NCBI GenBank assembly: GCA_033809415.1
Contig: JAPXLT010000256.1
Location: 1 to 6,783 of the forward strand
From: JAQVUB01 sp033809415
GTDB taxonomy: Bacteria > Verrucomicrobiota > Lentisphaeria > Oligosphaerales > Oligosphaeraceae
DNA: 6,783 nucleotides
Direction: 5' to 3'
Shown here: in pieces, positions 5,231 to 6,783 of the stretch
Position numbering within the stretch: position 1 is the stretch's first letter
How the letters are laid out: each line of letters opens with the position of its first letter
The notes under the pieces: generated by a model
Seen by the model: the letters and a program-made list of their open reading frames with translations, nothing else
What the model was told of the DNA's origin: nothing
Database searches by the model: none
Made by a program: the position numbers and the translations under genes

Positions 5231-6586
5231 TCAAAATTCCGCCATCACTTGCAGCTGGCACCAATAGCCTTCTTTTCCGTCAGCGAAATAACTGCCTGGG
5301 GAGAATTTCGCCATTTTGGCACTGAAGCTCAGATATTCATTATACCGATAATCGAGCATAAGCGCAAGCAAGGTACCCATGTAGCTGCCGCCGCCCGTAC
5401 GGGCAACCGGATACAGGCCGTCTCTATCTGTATCGTCGGCATACAAATTGCCAACCGCGAAATTGCCCTTGAAATCCCTGCTGAAGACCAGCCCCACATC
5501 CGTGCGCAGGAAATGCATGTTGCTCCAGACGCCATTCAGCATGATCGGCAGCAACTCCTCGCCATAACGGGGGTACTCCGCCAGCAGCGTATTCCAGCCC
5601 TCGTGTTTGCTGGTATCCGGATTGTCACCACTGGCATAATAGTATTCAAAGCCCAATGAGGGTGACAGGAACATGCCCTTGGGAGCGTGCACGCGGACCC
5701 GGCCATCCAGCATATAGGCCTCGATATCCGCGTGTTGCAGAGAATTCACGCCGCCCTGCCGCGCCATTTCGAGGCTGTAATCAAACTGTTCTTCTAAGGC
5801 TTTCCCGAAAATCCGTGTTCCGATGGTATGCAGGCTGAGATTATTATCAAACGGATGACTGGCTATTCGGTTAGTCAGGTCGTCATCATCGACATCATTG
5901 AAGACATAGTACAGATCGAACTTCAGCAGCTCGCTGACGGAATGCGTCCAATAGATGCCGGCTGTCAGGGTATCGCCAACGCGCAGACGTCGGTTCTGAT
6001 CATTGATAAAAACCGTGCGGTCTTTCCATTGATTATACATGACAAAGGTTGTCACCGTATCGGCTTCCCCGTTATAACGCAGTACGGCACCGTCCTGATA
6101 CAGCGTGCGCCCCTGGTCGAACGGAGTGCCCTCGAGAATGATCATGCCACTGCCTAACATCAAATCCTGGCGACCCAGCGTCAGCGTGAAGTCCGATCCA
6201 GCGATCTCCTTGAATTCGATCAGCAGCTGATCAACAATCACTTCATCCGGAAATTTCCAAGTTGCGGTTTCACGGTCATTGGGATCATACAGATAATGTG
6301 TGCTGACTTTATGCACCCGGTTGACAAGGCGCGCCTTGATCGAAATGCCATCGGGCAATTCAAGGGTGCCACCTAAACGCGTGCGCAGACGCAGATAACC
6401 AATCTGGCCATCTTTCTGACCGCCGGAAGGAGTTATCACCCCGCTGTTGAAATTCTCCCAGCGCAGGCGCATGTCGCCCTGCAAAGTCAGGCGCATATCA
6501 TCATCGAGCTGATAGACTGCCCCGGCAAATACCGATGAAACCAGCAGCATAACATATAACGCAAGCACAAAAAATTTCTTTAACAT
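5231..6586 (-). CDS. Alginate-export (AlgE-like) family outer-membrane beta-barrel protein
   Basis: The protein has 451 residues. Residues 1-21 form a signal peptide (MLKKFF, hydrophobic core, VFA cleavage), sending it through the inner membrane. The mature part is rich in alternating amphipathic strands such as MRLTLQGDMRLRWENF (31-46). It carries the block GRQDLMLGSG (138-147) through FDQGRTLYQDG (156-166) typical of the alginate-export family, a YYASGDNP loop (316-323) and FSPGSYFADG (428-437). It ends in a Phe after alternating aromatic residues, as expected for BAM-dependent barrels. AlgE in Pseudomonas passes polyanionic alginate; many relatives have unknown cargo. The in-frame ATG at 6718 was rejected because the extra 44 residues are translated heptad repeat. 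ATG at 6586 has GGAGA seven bases upstream and begins the signal peptide. No alginate synthesis or lyase gene is nearby, so transport of alginate itself is not shown. Confidence 0.88.
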   Translation of the reverse strand: MLKKFFVLALYVMLLVSSVFAGAVYQLDDDMRLTLQGDMRLRWENFNSGVITPSGGQKDGQIGYLRLRTRLGGTLELPDGISIKARLVNRVHKVSTHYLYDPNDRETATWKFPDEVIVDQLLIEFKEIAGSDFTLTLGRQDLMLGSGMIILEGTPFDQGRTLYQDGAVLRYNGEADTVTTFVMYNQWKDRTVFINDQNRRLRVGDTLTAGIYWTHSVSELLKFDLYYVFNDVDDDDLTNRIASHPFDNNLSLHTIGTRIFGKALEEQFDYSLEMARQGGVNSLQHADIEAYMLDGRVRVHAPKGMFLSPSLGFEYYYASGDNPDTSKHEGWNTLLAEYPRYGEELLPIMLNGVWSNMHFLRTDVGLVFSRDFKGNFAVGNLYADDTDRDGLYPVARTGGGSYMGTLLALMLDYRYNEYLSFSAKMAKFSPGSYFADGKEGYWCQLQVMAEF

Positions 6587-6592
6587 CCAGGT

Positions 6593-6597
6593 TCTCC
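6593..6597 (-). promoter_or_regulatory. Ribosome-binding site that fixes the porin start
   Basis: On the minus strand GGAGA (6597-6593) precedes the ATG at 6586 with a gap of six to seven bases. Together with the signal peptide starting there, it decides the start against the upstream in-frame ATG at 6718. Confidence 0.6.
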
Positions 6598-6607
6598 ATC
6601 TACCACT

Positions 6608-6664
6608 GCACCCAACACCCCTGCACCCCGCACCCCGCACCACGCACCACGCACCACGCACCCT
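6608..6664. repeat. Heptad array, eight units, upstream of porin gene
   Basis: The units are GCACCCA, an eight-base variant ACACCCCT, GCACCCC twice, GCACCAC three times and GCACCCT. The array starts 21 bases before the porin ATG, so it would lie in the leader or the promoter of that gene. The local GCACCAC run suggests recent unit duplication. Confidence 0.8.
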
Positions 6665-6697
6665 GTCATTCAGCAGGAAAAGACTAAACGCACCACA

Positions 6698-6712
6698 CAA
6701 CCGGGACGGTTG
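6698..6712. repeat. Small hairpin between two heptad arrays
   Basis: CAACCG (6698-6703) pairs with CGGTTG (6707-6712) across a GGA loop. On the minus strand the hairpin is followed by a GTGTGGTGCG stretch, not T residues, so it is unlikely to terminate transcription. A plus-strand CTTTTT lies a few bases past it (6718-6722), which makes a weak plus-strand terminator possible. Confidence 0.5.
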
Positions 6713-6729
6713 CGCCACTTTTTAAACCC

Positions 6730-6778
6730 GCACCCTGCCCCCTGCACCCTGCACCTTGCACCCTGTCCCCTGCACCCT
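6730..6778. repeat. Heptad array, seven units in perfect phase
   Basis: GCACCCT units with single-base variants (GCCCCCT, GCACCTT, GTCCCCT) run for 49 bp without a break in the seven-base period. The array may continue past the right edge, which is only five bases away. Confidence 0.85.
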
Positions 6779-6783
6779 AAAGA

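Noticed and set aside
5249..5659. 136-codon plus-strand frame opposite the porin
   Set aside because: It is antisense to conserved porin sequence, with no domain and no ribosome-binding site of note.
6587..6718. 44-residue N-terminal extension of the porin from the ATG at 6718
   Set aside because: The extra residues are translated heptad repeats (VRGAWCVVRGAGC) and precede a complete signal peptide. The ATG at 6586 has its own GGAGA.
5084..6778. Heptad arrays as a CRISPR array
   Set aside because: The units are seven bases with no spacers, and no cas gene is present.

Overview
The window holds three complete protein genes, each apparently a stand-alone transcription unit, separated by intergenic DNA packed with short repeats. 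They are a secreted C10 (streptopain-type) cysteine protease on the minus strand (505-3516), a cytoplasmic M20D amidohydrolase on the plus strand (3791-5080), and an outer-membrane beta-barrel of the alginate-export family on the minus strand (5231-6586). The first two are divergent across a 274-bp gap. The second and third converge across a 150-bp gap. No tRNA, rRNA, CRISPR array, transposase or integrase was seen.

The outer-membrane porin with a C-terminal Phe indicates a Gram-negative (diderm) bacterium. My inference is a member of the PVC group, such as Lentisphaerota or Verrucomicrobiota, perhaps from a metagenome. The basis is a large multidomain secreted protease with BACON-like and YDG-like modules, an alginate-export porin, and intergenic DNA made of short dispersed words (AGGGTGC heptads, TTCGTGGTTAAAAAA and others). 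This rests on remembered patterns, not on a search.

Layout: 1-504 has no supportable gene. It carries AT-rich inverted repeats, three GCCGGC palindromes exactly 11 bp apart, an 11-bp tandem repeat, and the first copy of a roughly 40-50 bp dispersed repeat that runs into the protease stop codon. 505-3516 is the protease. 3517-3790 is a divergent regulatory region with three inverted repeats, weak promoter-like sites, two heptads and the second copy of the dispersed repeat. 3791-5080 is the amidohydrolase. 5081-5230 holds opposed heptad arrays that could fold into a long stem between the convergent genes. 5231-6586 is the porin. 6587-6783 holds two more heptad arrays around a small hairpin.

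The three genes do not form an operon and no shared pathway can be shown. A loose common theme is nutrient scavenging: protein digestion outside the cell, uptake of an anionic or sugar-like polymer or oligomer across the outer membrane, and amide-bond hydrolysis inside. I found no convincing new system. The items most worth a second look are the protease domain architecture and the heptad-repeat family that occupies gaps next to all three genes.
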